IMG/VR virus record: IMGVR_UViG_3300043464_001103 | Span: 1 to 44,369 of that record | DNA length: 44,369 bases | Reading direction: 5' to 3' (one strand) | Source: a virus | Shown here: in pieces, positions 5,242 to 13,520 of the stretch | How positions within the stretch are numbered: the first letter of the stretch is position 1 | Layout: every line of letters starts with the position of its first letter | Notes under the pieces: model-generated | The model's input: the letters and a program-made list of their open reading frames with translations, nothing else | What the model was told of the DNA's origin: nothing | Databases searched by the model: none | Position numbers and translations under genes: made by a program

Positions 5242-6974
5242 CAGAGGACGATGACCTCATTGGAGAGACACCCCTCGAACGTGCAACGCGCAGGGCAGAG
5301 GAGTTCATGGCACCGAGGCAACCCACCGAGCAGGAGATTGCTCAGATCGTTGCCACCAAGTTTGCAGACAAGATGTGGAGGATGAACAACCTCTATGTGA
5401 TCCTCAACGAGGATGGTCTGGTCGAGCAGTTCAAACTGCGGCATGAGCAGGTGGAGTTCCTCACCAACAGGCATCACCGCAACTTCGTCCCCAAAGCGCG
5501 GAAGTTGGGCATGAGCACCCTGATCGTGCTGGACTACCTCGACTCCTGCCTGTTTACCAAGGACTTCCGTTGTGGGGTCATCGACATCAAGGAGGCGGAT
5601 GCCCAGGACAAACTAGCCATCGCCCGCTTCGCATGGGACAAGGGACCGATAGAGCATCCTGACCTTGCCCTGCGCACCATCTGGGCAACTGCCATCTGCC
5701 CCCGCAACAAGCTCACCTCATCGTCCAATGGACACATGGCATGGCGCAATGGCTCTGAATACACAGCCGGGGTGCGATACACAGGGAAGACCCCGATCAA
5801 ACTGCACATCTCGGAGTTTGGCCCCATCGCCGCACAGGCACCCAAGGTGGCTGAGGACATCGTGCGAGGTTCGATGAACGCTGTGCCCATGAACGGCACC
5901 ATCGATGTGGAGACCACGATGGAGGGCGGGAGGATTGGGCACTGCTACCACATCTTCAAGCAGGCACTCCACGCCACCAAGGAGAACCAACTCACACCCC
6001 TGGACTGGCGCATGCACTTCTTCTCTTGGCTGGGGCATCCCTCATACCGCATCAGGGGACTCAAGCCCAAGCAGCAACAGACCATTGACTACTTCGAGAA
6101 ACTCACCGAGGCGCACAGGTTCTGGATCATGGACAAGTTCGGGTGGGAGAACGGCATCGTCCCACAGGACAGGCAGGCGTGGTGGGAGAAGAAGAGGGAG
6201 CAACTCAAAGACCTCATGTGGCAGCAGTTCCCAACCACGGTGGACGAGTGCGACATGGCGAACGTGACAGGGCAGATCTACCCCGAGATGACCACGGTGC
6301 GCAACCAGGGCAGAGTCACCTCCTACAACCCCGAGCCGCACCTGCCGTTCTTCATCTCTGCCGACCTCGGTTCCTCGGTCAACACCGCACTGTGGTTGCA
6401 CCAACCCGCAGGCAAGCAGCACAACGTCATCGACTGCGCGTTCGGAGAGGGCAAGGGGGCAGCGTGGGTGGCAGAGCAGTTCCGCAAGTGGGAGACCCAG
6501 TTCGGGCAGATCGTGCAACTCATCATCCCGCACGATGCCAACACCACGGACAAGGGATCGGGCCTCACCTATGTGGAGAACTTGGTCAAGTGTGCCATCC
6601 CCCGAGCCAAGATCGTGGTGGTCCCCCGCACCCCGGACGTGTGGACAGGCATTGATGCCACACGCAAACTGCTCTCACGCTGCTGGTTCCACACCCGCAC
6701 TGACGAACCCACACGGGACACCGATGGCAATGAGCACCCAGGAGGGGTGGTGCGTCTCGAAGGCTACCGGGTCCGCCCATCGACCTCGGGGGCGGCATCG
6801 ATCAACCCGTTCAAGGACGGCGTTTGCGACCACGCTGCCGATGCCATGCGCACCTATGCTGAAGCGGACGAGCAGTCATTGGTCCGCACCCACCTGCGGG
6901 TCGAAGAGCGGGAGAACGGCACCACCTCCATCACCGGACAACGCACGGTGAAGGTCATCATGCAGACACCATAA
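5238..6974 (+). CDS. terL: Terminase large subunit
   Basis: This is the ATPase/nuclease motor that translocates and cuts DNA into proheads. It is 578 residues, normal for the family. The N-terminal ATPase has a deviant Walker A at residues about 86-94 (KARKLGMST) and a Walker B near 190-195 (IKLHISEFG). The C-terminal RNase H-like nuclease has acidic motifs at about 375 (ISADLGSS), about 431 (HDANTTD) and about 530 (CDHAADAM). It follows the zinc-ribbon gene with an ATGA overlap. The N-terminal peptide DDDLIGETP recurs in the protein encoded at 10317-10634. Assignment is secure at family level. Confidence 0.93.
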   Translation: MTEDDDLIGETPLERATRRAEEFMAPRQPTEQEIAQIVATKFADKMWRMNNLYVILNEDGLVEQFKLRHEQVEFLTNRHHRNFVPKARKLGMSTLIVLDYLDSCLFTKDFRCGVIDIKEADAQDKLAIARFAWDKGPIEHPDLALRTIWATAICPRNKLTSSSNGHMAWRNGSEYTAGVRYTGKTPIKLHISEFGPIAAQAPKVAEDIVRGSMNAVPMNGTIDVETTMEGGRIGHCYHIFKQALHATKENQLTPLDWRMHFFSWLGHPSYRIRGLKPKQQQTIDYFEKLTEAHRFWIMDKFGWENGIVPQDRQAWWEKKREQLKDLMWQQFPTTVDECDMANVTGQIYPEMTTVRNQGRVTSYNPEPHLPFFISADLGSSVNTALWLHQPAGKQHNVIDCAFGEGKGAAWVAEQFRKWETQFGQIVQLIIPHDANTTDKGSGLTYVENLVKCAIPRAKIVVVPRTPDVWTGIDATRKLLSRCWFHTRTDEPTRDTDGNEHPGGVVRLEGYRVRPSTSGAASINPFKDGVCDHAADAMRTYAEADEQSLVRTHLRVEERENGTTSITGQRTVKVIMQTP

Positions 6975-6978
6975 CCCT

Positions 6979-7617
6979 ATGCCATTACACGAAACATCCA
7001 TCCCCCCGCTCAAGTGCCTAGTGCGCCGTGAGTTCCTGACAGGCAACCCCGAGCACGAAGGGCAGTATGAGAAAGGCGTTGCCGTCTCAGTCCGGTCCAT
7101 CCCCGGTTCATGCGCACTGTTCCAAGTGCTGCTGGAGAATGGGGCACTGCGCGACAAGTTGCCCATCCACGCACTGCATGACTACGAGCACGCACACGTC
7201 CACCCGTTCCACCACCTGCAACTCTGGAACTCCTTCTCAGCCAATTTCAGCATCGTGGAGATTAACTTCCTCTCCGGCCTGAAAGTGTCAGTGCGGATGA
7301 AGGACGGCACCTGGGCAGACGGCATCTACTTGTGGACGATGCAGTGGGGGCCGGACTACACCAACGGGGCAGACATCACCCTTGCCATTCACCCCGAGGA
7401 GCACAAGAGCGGGCACTTCATTGCCCTCGATTGCGGGGAGTATGCAGTGCAGCCCAACAACCGTTTGCGGTGGCAGGAACCGAGTCATGTCACCAAGCCC
7501 TTCCCAGACCGACCAGACTACGTGGTCAACGAGGACGAGTGGAACTGCGAGGCGTATGCCAAGTGGCAGACAGAGGATAGCAATGCGTGGCACTACCAAA
7601 CCCAGGAGAACCCGTGA
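6979..7617 (+). CDS. Conserved phage hypothetical protein (212 aa)
   Basis: The gene lies between the large terminase and portal genes, where short-tailed marine-type phages often carry a conserved protein of unknown role. The product has a compact N-terminal region (PLKCLVRREFLTG, LFQVLLENG) and a central aromatic and His-rich stretch (EHAHVHPFHHLQLWNSF). It ends in a region rich in Trp and acidic residues. No catalytic motif is evident. The ATG follows the terminase stop by 4 nt without a Shine-Dalgarno, and the stop overlaps the next gene's GTG. Confidence 0.75.
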   Translation: MPLHETSIPPLKCLVRREFLTGNPEHEGQYEKGVAVSVRSIPGSCALFQVLLENGALRDKLPIHALHDYEHAHVHPFHHLQLWNSFSANFSIVEINFLSGLKVSVRMKDGTWADGIYLWTMQWGPDYTNGADITLAIHPEEHKSGHFIALDCGEYAVQPNNRLRWQEPSHVTKPFPDRPDYVVNEDEWNCEAYAKWQTEDSNAWHYQTQENP

Positions 7618-8327
7618 CACCCAAGCAGCAGGCACTCAACCTCTACAACGGCAACGCTGTGCGCTACGTCACCGAGCGGCACCTCATCCGCACACTCCCG
7701 CAAGGCAGGACCATAGAGACCCCACAGTGCTGCGTGTGGGGGTTCCCGATCCTGCTCACCCCCCGGCTGCTCATGCACGGCACAGTCACCATCCACCATG
7801 AACCCAACCCGAATTGTTGGATGGTTTGGCTCTGCACAGGTGATCTGGAGAGTGCGGTTGGATTCATCCCCTACCCCCTCCCCTACATCGCTTTTGCGCG
7901 TGACAACCGACTCAGGGGGTATAGTTTTGAGAAGTTGACCCGCAAACTTATGAAAAACTTACCCCATATCCAGTGGCACCAGCAACCCGAGCAGCAGCAC
8001 CAGTTCGGAGGCGGGGGAGGTGGTGGTCCCTCCAAGACGCAGAAGGAGAACGATAAGCTCAACAACCAACTGCTCAAGCAGCAACTTGCGGCGATGGGCA
8101 AGGAGCAGCCTGAGATGCCAGCCTTCGTCGCACCACCCACACCCAAGTACGCACCACCTCCGAGTCAGACCTCACAGGATGCGGAGGCAGCGGCACAGGA
8201 GTTTCGGAAAGCAGCCAAGATGCGCCGGGGGTTCGCCCGCTCCAAGCTGGGAGCAGGTGACACAGGCAGATCATCCACCCCCGCACCCTCTGCTACGGCA
8301 CAGGGGGCAAAACCCACACTCGGCTAA
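7614..8327 (+). CDS. Hypothetical head-region protein with flexible C-terminus
   Basis: The start is placed at a GTG (7614) that overlaps the preceding TGA and has an AGGAGA Shine-Dalgarno upstream. An in-frame ATG at 7587 would overlap the previous gene by 31 nt. The N-terminal half (starting TPKQQALNLYNGNAV) looks globular. From about residue 135 a Gly-rich linker leads to a charged, Gln-rich and Pro-rich tail. A segment near the C-terminus (FRKAAKMRRGFARSKLG) resembles short basic motifs at the ends of small podoviral proteins coded beside the portal. Location suggests a packaging or head-assembly factor; the function is not demonstrated. Confidence 0.7.
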   Translation: MTPKQQALNLYNGNAVRYVTERHLIRTLPQGRTIETPQCCVWGFPILLTPRLLMHGTVTIHHEPNPNCWMVWLCTGDLESAVGFIPYPLPYIAFARDNRLRGYSFEKLTRKLMKNLPHIQWHQQPEQQHQFGGGGGGGPSKTQKENDKLNNQLLKQQLAAMGKEQPEMPAFVAPPTPKYAPPPSQTSQDAEAAAQEFRKAAKMRRGFARSKLGAGDTGRSSTPAPSATAQGAKPTLG

Positions 8328-8333
8328 TCCACG

Positions 8334-10010
8334 ATGAAAATCTCCCTCACTGAACTAGGAGTCCGTTGTCACAGAGCTTGGCAGGAGGCTGAGTTGAAAC
8401 GGATGCAGATGGTGAACGTGTTCAAGCAACTGGGGGACTATGCCCGCCCATCGGTGGATGCGATCAACAGCACAGAGCCAAACCACAACAGCAGCAAGTC
8501 CACCCAACGGCACACCCGCCTGTTCGACTCCACCTTGATGAACTCGGTGGAACAGCACGCATCGGGGATCAAGGCGTGGATGTCACCCGCCAACTCGTTC
8601 TGGTTTCAAGTGCTCCCCGATGATGCCTACAACGGGGATGATGAGGTGGCTGAATGGCACTCCCGTGTCTCTCAGATCATGGAGAGGCAGATCAACCTGT
8701 CCAACTTCCATGCTGAGGACTTCGAGGCAGTGATCGACGGTGCGGCATTCGGCACCCGTCACCTGCTCATCACCGAGTCACCTCCAGGGATCGACAAGCC
8801 CTTCATCGCCCAACGGTGGGACCCCAACACGTTCAGCATGACCGAGAACGCAGAGGGGTTTGTGGATGGTGTCTATGCCACCAAGAACTACACCCCCAAG
8901 CAGGCAGTGGAGAAGTTCGGGGAGGACATGGTGCCCGACTCGGTGCTCCAGAAGTTCAAGCTCAAACCCGAGGACTCCAGTGAGGAGCAGTACGTCCTGT
9001 GCATCTACAAGCGCATGGACGATGAGCGCATCACTGACTCCCCACTCGCTGAGGACATGGAGATTGCCTCGGTGTGGATTCATGCAACGAGCAAGAAGGT
9101 GGTGCGCAACTCCGGACATGAGGACATGCCAGCCATCGTCTCCCGGCACCTCAAGTGGTCTGGCACACCATTTGGCATTGCACCTGCGATCAAGGCACTA
9201 GCGGATGCACGGCAACTCAACTCCCTGCAATGCAGTCTCGACCTCCTTGCGGATGTCGCAGCCAACCCCCGGCTGCTCATCCCCGTGGAGCAGGAGGGCA
9301 ACGTGAACCTCATGCCGGGGGGACCGACCTACTATGCCGATCCCAACCGAGTTCCAAAGACATGGGGCAGCGAGGGCACCTACGTTGAAGGGCAGAACCG
9401 TGTGCAGATGCGCAGGCAGGACATCGAACGTGCGCTCAACCTCGACGTGTTCAGAACCTTCCGCAACATCACCAAGGAAATCACGGCAACCGAGGCGTTG
9501 GAGATTCGGCAGGAAGCCATCGACCTCTTCTCTCCAGTGTTCAGCCTCATGTCCACCGAGCACTACGAGCGTGTGCTCATCCGCATCTTTAACATCCTCC
9601 TGCGCCGTGGCTACTTCCCTCCGGTGCCTGAGAAGATGCTCATTCCCATCTCCGACACCGAGGCAACAATCATGCCACCCAAGGTGTCATTCACATCTCG
9701 CATGGCGATGGCAATCAGCCAACGGCACAAGGCTGCGATTGATGAATCCCTGCAACGCCGACTTGGGGTTGCCAGTATAATCGGTGAGGCAGCGTTCGAT
9801 GACATCAAGGTGCCCGAGGCGTTGAAGCTAATTGACCAAGGCAATGGTCTCCCTGCCCACCTCCACCGCACCAACGAGGAGTTGGCGCAACTGCAAGAGG
9901 CACGCAGGCAGCAGCAGGCAGCAGCCCAGCAGATGCAGATGATGGAGCAGGCAGCGAGTGCAGCAGGCAAGCTCAAAGGCACTGGAGTACTTGAAGCAGC
10001 AACCGCATGA
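8334..10010 (+). CDS. Portal / head-tail connector protein
   Basis: It forms the dodecameric ring through which DNA is pumped and to which the tail attaches. The 558-residue product matches the T7 gp8-type connector family: an N-terminal region with LFDSTLMNSVEQHASGIKA, a central clip region, and the characteristic ITATEALEIRQEA segment near residue 385, equivalent to the T7 TAEEI segment. The C-terminus is Gln-rich (RRQQQAAAQQMQMMEQA), as in many connectors. Its stop overlaps the next gene's start (ATGA). Length and position fit well. Confidence 0.9.
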   Translation: MKISLTELGVRCHRAWQEAELKRMQMVNVFKQLGDYARPSVDAINSTEPNHNSSKSTQRHTRLFDSTLMNSVEQHASGIKAWMSPANSFWFQVLPDDAYNGDDEVAEWHSRVSQIMERQINLSNFHAEDFEAVIDGAAFGTRHLLITESPPGIDKPFIAQRWDPNTFSMTENAEGFVDGVYATKNYTPKQAVEKFGEDMVPDSVLQKFKLKPEDSSEEQYVLCIYKRMDDERITDSPLAEDMEIASVWIHATSKKVVRNSGHEDMPAIVSRHLKWSGTPFGIAPAIKALADARQLNSLQCSLDLLADVAANPRLLIPVEQEGNVNLMPGGPTYYADPNRVPKTWGSEGTYVEGQNRVQMRRQDIERALNLDVFRTFRNITKEITATEALEIRQEAIDLFSPVFSLMSTEHYERVLIRIFNILLRRGYFPPVPEKMLIPISDTEATIMPPKVSFTSRMAMAISQRHKAAIDESLQRRLGVASIIGEAAFDDIKVPEALKLIDQGNGLPAHLHRTNEELAQLQEARRQQQAAAQQMQMMEQAASAAGKLKGTGVLEAATA

Positions 10011-10315
10011 TCCTCGACGCACTCATGGTGGAGGTGATCGAACGCCTCTACCCCGACGAACCCAACCCCGTTCTACGGTTGCAGCAACTCTGCCGTAACA
10101 CGTTCGGATCGGGGTCTGGGCGTGAGCTACTTGCCATCCTCAACCACGCAGTCCCACCGATGGCACCGAGCGTGCGGGAGGGTGCGGACAATGATCCGGC
10201 AGTGGTAGGCATGAGAGATGGGCGCAGAGAGGTGAGCGCATTCCTATTCCGATATTCGGGGAATCCCCCGGCAGCACCAGAACAACAGCAACAACCCAAG
10301 AAAAGGACCAAGTAA
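10007..10315 (+). CDS. Hypothetical head-region protein (102 aa)
   Basis: This small protein begins MILDALMVEVIERLYPDEP and ends in a Gln/Lys-rich tail. The first 60 residues are probably helical. It overlaps the portal stop by 4 nt (ATGA), so translation is probably coupled to that of the portal. No family is recognised; its place between portal and scaffold suggests an assembly or minor head role. Confidence 0.65.
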   Translation: MILDALMVEVIERLYPDEPNPVLRLQQLCRNTFGSGSGRELLAILNHAVPPMAPSVREGADNDPAVVGMRDGRREVSAFLFRYSGNPPAAPEQQQQPKKRTK

Positions 10316-10316
10316 T

Positions 10317-10634
10317 ATGGCTAAAAAAGCAGCAGCAAAGAAGGTCGCAGCAAAGAAGGTTGCGAGAACCCGTGTCACCGATGATGACCTCATTGGAGAT
10401 ACACCCAATAAATCAACAACCAAGCAGGCGAAGGTGGCAACACACTTGACTATGGAAACCCCGACAGAGGTTGATCCCAACGCACGCATCGTGCGCGGAG
10501 TGGTCATCCCGCCCTACCCAAAGGAACTCGCCTCCATCGAAGAGGGGGACAAGACTCCGGCAGTGAAGGAGTGGTTCAGGAAGAATCACCCCGATGCCTA
10601 CGCCGCACTATACCCAACCATCACGGTGGGCTAA
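10317..10634 (+). CDS. Hypothetical protein with Lys/Ala N-terminus and DDDLIG motif
   Basis: The first 17 residues are a Lys/Ala repeat (AKKAAAKKVAAKKVA) resembling histone-like DNA-binding tails. Next comes TDDDLIGDTP, nearly identical to the N-terminus of the large terminase; the underlying DNA (10380-10406) matches 5247-5273 at 25 of 27 positions. The C-terminal half (PPYPKELASIEEGDKTPAV and KEWFRKNHPDAY) looks like a small folded domain. A role linking DNA, terminase and head is an inference from that shared peptide. It starts 2 nt after the previous stop with no Shine-Dalgarno. Confidence 0.65.
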   Translation: MAKKAAAKKVAAKKVARTRVTDDDLIGDTPNKSTTKQAKVATHLTMETPTEVDPNARIVRGVVIPPYPKELASIEEGDKTPAVKEWFRKNHPDAYAALYPTITVG

Positions 10635-10664
10635 CCCCCAGCAATCCCAGGACCCAAGAGCAAC

Positions 10665-11579
10665 ATGAAACGATACACCCCAATCTCCACTGCCCTCCTG
10701 CCCGTCAAATGGCATGACCAGTGGGATCAGCAGAACAAAGAAGGTGAGAGCACCACGGAGCAGACCACCACAACCGAGCAGACGACAACCACCCAAACTG
10801 AGGAGGTCAAACCCCTGCTCGGTGAGGACTTGTCCTTCGCCCCAGGTTGGCAGGAAAAACTGCCCGAGGAGATGCGTCCAACAGCGGCGAACTTCAAAGA
10901 CCTCCCTTCAATGGTGAAGTCTTTGATCCACACCAAGCAGTTGGCGAGTGGCAAGATGGAAGGGTACATCAAAGTCCCTGGTGAGGGTGCAACCCCAGAA
11001 GAGGTTGCTGCTTATCGCAAGGCGCAGGGTGTTCCCGATGCCCCAGACGGTTACGAGTTGAAAAAGCCCGAGGGCGAACTCGGCAACTTCTACAACGAGG
11101 AGGAGGTCAAGGCGTTTGCTGCCAAGGCTGCTGAACTGGGTCTCACCAAGGCACAGGCAGCGGCATTGGCTGAGTGGCGTTTGGGCATCTCCAAGGAGTT
11201 CGACGACAAGGAGCGCGAAGAGGGCAGAGCGTTCCTTGCCGAACGGGACAAGACGTTCACCGAGGCTTGGGGTGCCAAGAAGGACGCAGAGTTGGTTGAT
11301 GCGCAGCGGATGCTGCTCACCCTCGACCACTCGCTCAAACCTGAGTTGGTGAATTTCCTCGAACCCAAGCTGGTGGTGGCACTGGCTGCGTTCGCCAAGA
11401 AGCTGAACCCAGACACGATGGTGTCCAAGGAGCAGTTCAGCAACAAGCTCACTGCCAGTTCGCAGTCACAGGACATCGTGGGCAACCCGAGCAATCCCGA
11501 TTATGCGGCATTCCACGATCCTCGCCACCCGAACCATGCCCAAGTGAAGCAGAAGGTGCTTGACGGGTTCAAAGGATAA
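10665..11579 (+). CDS. Capsid scaffolding protein
   Basis: The 304-residue protein has the features of podoviral scaffolds: a Thr/Glu-rich low-complexity N-terminal stretch (TTEQTTTTEQTTTTQTEEV) and a conserved segment near residues 100-130 (KVPGEGATPEEVAAYRK, then GVPDAPDGYEL). A long helical, charged middle follows, with a basic C-terminus (KQKVLDGFKG) expected to contact capsid subunits. It precedes the major capsid gene as in T7-like phages. A strong intrinsic terminator follows about 60 nt downstream. Confidence 0.85.
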   Translation: MKRYTPISTALLPVKWHDQWDQQNKEGESTTEQTTTTEQTTTTQTEEVKPLLGEDLSFAPGWQEKLPEEMRPTAANFKDLPSMVKSLIHTKQLASGKMEGYIKVPGEGATPEEVAAYRKAQGVPDAPDGYELKKPEGELGNFYNEEEVKAFAAKAAELGLTKAQAAALAEWRLGISKEFDDKEREEGRAFLAERDKTFTEAWGAKKDAELVDAQRMLLTLDHSLKPELVNFLEPKLVVALAAFAKKLNPDTMVSKEQFSNKLTASSQSQDIVGNPSNPDYAAFHDPRHPNHAQVKQKVLDGFKG

Positions 11580-11853
11580 TGGCAGGATCGCACCCGACGA
11601 GGTTCATCTTCTCCAGGGGCGAATCTGATGTCATGGTGAGTTGCCCATCCCTTAGCGGGGGTGGGCAATTTTTTTTGTTGCATTCCCCGAGAATGCCCTC
11701 ACACTGGAATCTGACAGAGATGGTTGGTGTGGCCCGCATGACGGATTCCCAATAGCACCAACCGGATCACCCAGGACTGCATGACACCCGCAATCGCGGA
11801 CTATGGCACGGCAGGACTAACCATCCTCAACCTAACCCATAATCAATCGTGCT
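11580..11853 (+). other. Scaffold-capsid intergenic region
   Basis: This 274-nt gap holds the intrinsic terminator at 11641-11676 and a second small hairpin GCATTC-CCCGA-GAATGC (11680-11696). A wide inverted repeat GTTGGTG/CACCAAC lies around 11722-11760, and an AT-richer stretch with CATAAT near 11838 could be part of a capsid promoter. I see no gene in it. Separate termination and re-initiation would let the capsid gene be expressed independently. Confidence 0.5.
11641..11676 (+). terminator. Intrinsic terminator after scaffold gene
   Basis: An 11-bp GC-rich stem (11641-11651 paired with 11658-11668, one wobble) with a 6-nt loop is followed directly by eight T residues (11669-11676). This is a textbook rho-independent terminator reading rightward. 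Confidence 0.9.
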
Positions 11854-12912
11854 ATGAAAAGCCTGAATCGTGCTCTCTTAATCCTATCGGCTCTTGTCGC
11901 TGCTGTGCAGTTGGCTGGAGGTAATCTATTCGCAGCCTATGCTATTGCCTTCATCGGTGGTGCTGCTGCCATCCCGTGGTCTGAACACACCCCCGGTCTG
12001 TTCTGCTCACTCACCATCCCCGAGAACTACATGCGGGCCTTCTCCGCAATCTGGGGTCATACCGTCCAGCAAGAGACGGCAAAGCTCGCCAACATCGTCA
12101 CCATTGACGAGTTCGAGGGTAAAGAGAAAATCTATACCGATCTGAACAAGGTTGAGTTCGTCAAAAAGCGTGGTCGCCTCCAGAAAACGGTAAGCCAAGA
12201 GGCTACCAGTGAGAAGCGCAAGATGACTCGCCAGGACTTCAGTTGCCACATCATCTTTGATCGTGGGGACAACCAGTTGCTCGGGATGCTCGGTGAACCC
12301 ACTTCTGAAATTCAGGTTGAAATGCGCTATGCGTTCCAACGCTCAATGGATGAGGGTTTGATCGAGGCAGCTTCCGCTACCGTCTACGGTGGAGTTGACC
12401 CATACGTTACGGCAATCACCCTGCCTAACGCGCAGAAGGTTGCGGTCAACTACGTCCCCTCCGGCTCGCCTGCCAACTCCGGTCTGACACCGGACAAACT
12501 GCAAGCTGCTATCAAACGCTTTGAGGATCAAAACCTCGACGTGAATGGTGAGGACTTCGTGCTCGCAATCGGACCCAAGCAGAAGGAAGACCTCTTCCAG
12601 TATGTGAAGACCGCTCCATCCTCCACTTATGCGATGATGATTGGCAAGTGGTTGAACAACCCCAACGAGAAGTTGTTCGGATTCACAGTCATCGTCTCCA
12701 CCCGCCTTGCCCTCAACGCGAGCACCGATGTTCGCACCTGCCTTGCATGGAGTCGCCGGGGCATCTACGCCGCACCGAGCAAGATGGAAGTGATGATCGA
12801 TGTGCTGCCTGAACAAGAGCACGCTCGCCTCATCTCCAGCTACGGGCAGTGGGGCTTTATGCGCCGCTACGAAGAACGAGTTCTTGAAATCTTCTGCGAC
12901 GAATCCCCATAA
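11854..12912 (+). CDS. Major capsid protein
   Basis: It is the HK97-fold shell protein. From residue about 60 the sequence fits the podoviral capsid family: MRAFSAIWGHTVQQE, then a stretch with EGKEKIYTDLNKVE, a basic loop, then LDVNGEDFVLAIGPKQKED and a C-terminal region ending RVLEIFCDES. Unusually, the ORF begins with a hydrophobic stretch of about 40 residues (ALLILSALVAAVQLAGG, then AAYAIAFIGGAAAI) before the canonical start region. The ATG at 12031 (codon 60) is the alternative family-like start. Neighbours are scaffold upstream and a probable decoration or minor head protein downstream. Confidence 0.85.
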   Translation: MKSLNRALLILSALVAAVQLAGGNLFAAYAIAFIGGAAAIPWSEHTPGLFCSLTIPENYMRAFSAIWGHTVQQETAKLANIVTIDEFEGKEKIYTDLNKVEFVKKRGRLQKTVSQEATSEKRKMTRQDFSCHIIFDRGDNQLLGMLGEPTSEIQVEMRYAFQRSMDEGLIEAASATVYGGVDPYVTAITLPNAQKVAVNYVPSGSPANSGLTPDKLQAAIKRFEDQNLDVNGEDFVLAIGPKQKEDLFQYVKTAPSSTYAMMIGKWLNNPNEKLFGFTVIVSTRLALNASTDVRTCLAWSRRGIYAAPSKMEVMIDVLPEQEHARLISSYGQWGFMRRYEERVLEIFCDESP

Positions 12913-12920
12913 CCCCTAAC

Positions 12921-12949
12921 TGCCCTGCCCAGTGACCCTGGGCGGGGCA
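12921..12949 (+). terminator. Hairpin after major capsid gene (no U-run)
   Basis: TGCCCTGCCCAG pairs with CTGGGCGGGGCA around a 5-nt loop, with one T-G pair. No T-run follows, so it may be a weak terminator, an mRNA-stabilising hairpin or a processing site between the capsid gene and the next gene. Confidence 0.5.
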
Positions 12950-12984
12950 AACCCACAAACAGCAAACTCTAACTCCTCAATATT

Positions 12985-13443
12985 ATGGCTTCACGCGAAT
13001 CTTCATTCTACACTCTCCAAAAGGAGCGCGATTACAAACTCCACTCCGAACAATCCGTTCGGGACTTGGTGGGCAGTCTCCGCACTGTCCGCATCCCTTA
13101 CACCGTCACTGGGTCCGAGACGGGCACCGACACCATCGAACTGTGCTACCCACAGATCGAAGGCTACCTCATCCCCGAACTCTCCCGTGTCTCGAACACT
13201 GGGGCAGGTGATGTGGACGTTGACCTCACCATCCGCAAAGTGAACACTGCTGGCACTGCCACTGCGCTCACTGCTGCTGCTGCCGTGGACAACGATTCGG
13301 TTGCCTTCGCCCGCCCCTCCGGTCTGGTGGTTCCCATCATCGAAAAAACGGATTACCTGCAAGCACTCACTGCTGTTACGGCAATGACTGCTGCCGACAT
13401 CCTTGTGTTTGAACTCACCTTTGTGGTGTTCAAGAACGACTAA
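12985..13443 (+). CDS. Probable minor head or decoration protein (152 aa)
   Basis: The gene directly follows the capsid gene and is isolated by hairpins on both sides. The product (MASRESSFYTLQKERDYKL) has a charged helical start, then a beta-rich body with alternating hydrophobic residues (RIPYTVTGSETGTDTIEL; LVVPIIEKTDYLQAL) and an Ala/Thr-rich middle. The architecture and position are those of a head decoration or capsid-stabilising protein, but no family match is evident. The start context AATATTATG lacks a Shine-Dalgarno. Confidence 0.65.
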   Translation: MASRESSFYTLQKERDYKLHSEQSVRDLVGSLRTVRIPYTVTGSETGTDTIELCYPQIEGYLIPELSRVSNTGAGDVDVDLTIRKVNTAGTATALTAAAAVDNDSVAFARPSGLVVPIIEKTDYLQALTAVTAMTAADILVFELTFVVFKND

Positions 13444-13469
13444 GCCCTTCGGTCCCAGGGTTGCTCTGA

Positions 13470-13503
13470 GGGGTGGAACTGCTGTTGCGGTTCCACCCCT
13501 TTC
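13470..13503 (+). terminator. Intrinsic terminator after 152-aa head gene
   Basis: GGGGTGGAAC (13470-13479) pairs perfectly with GTTCCACCCC (13490-13499) around a 10-nt loop. A short T-run (TTT, then CCCTTT) follows, so this is a moderately strong rightward terminator. Confidence 0.75.
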
Positions 13504-13520
13504 CCTTTATACTCACCACC

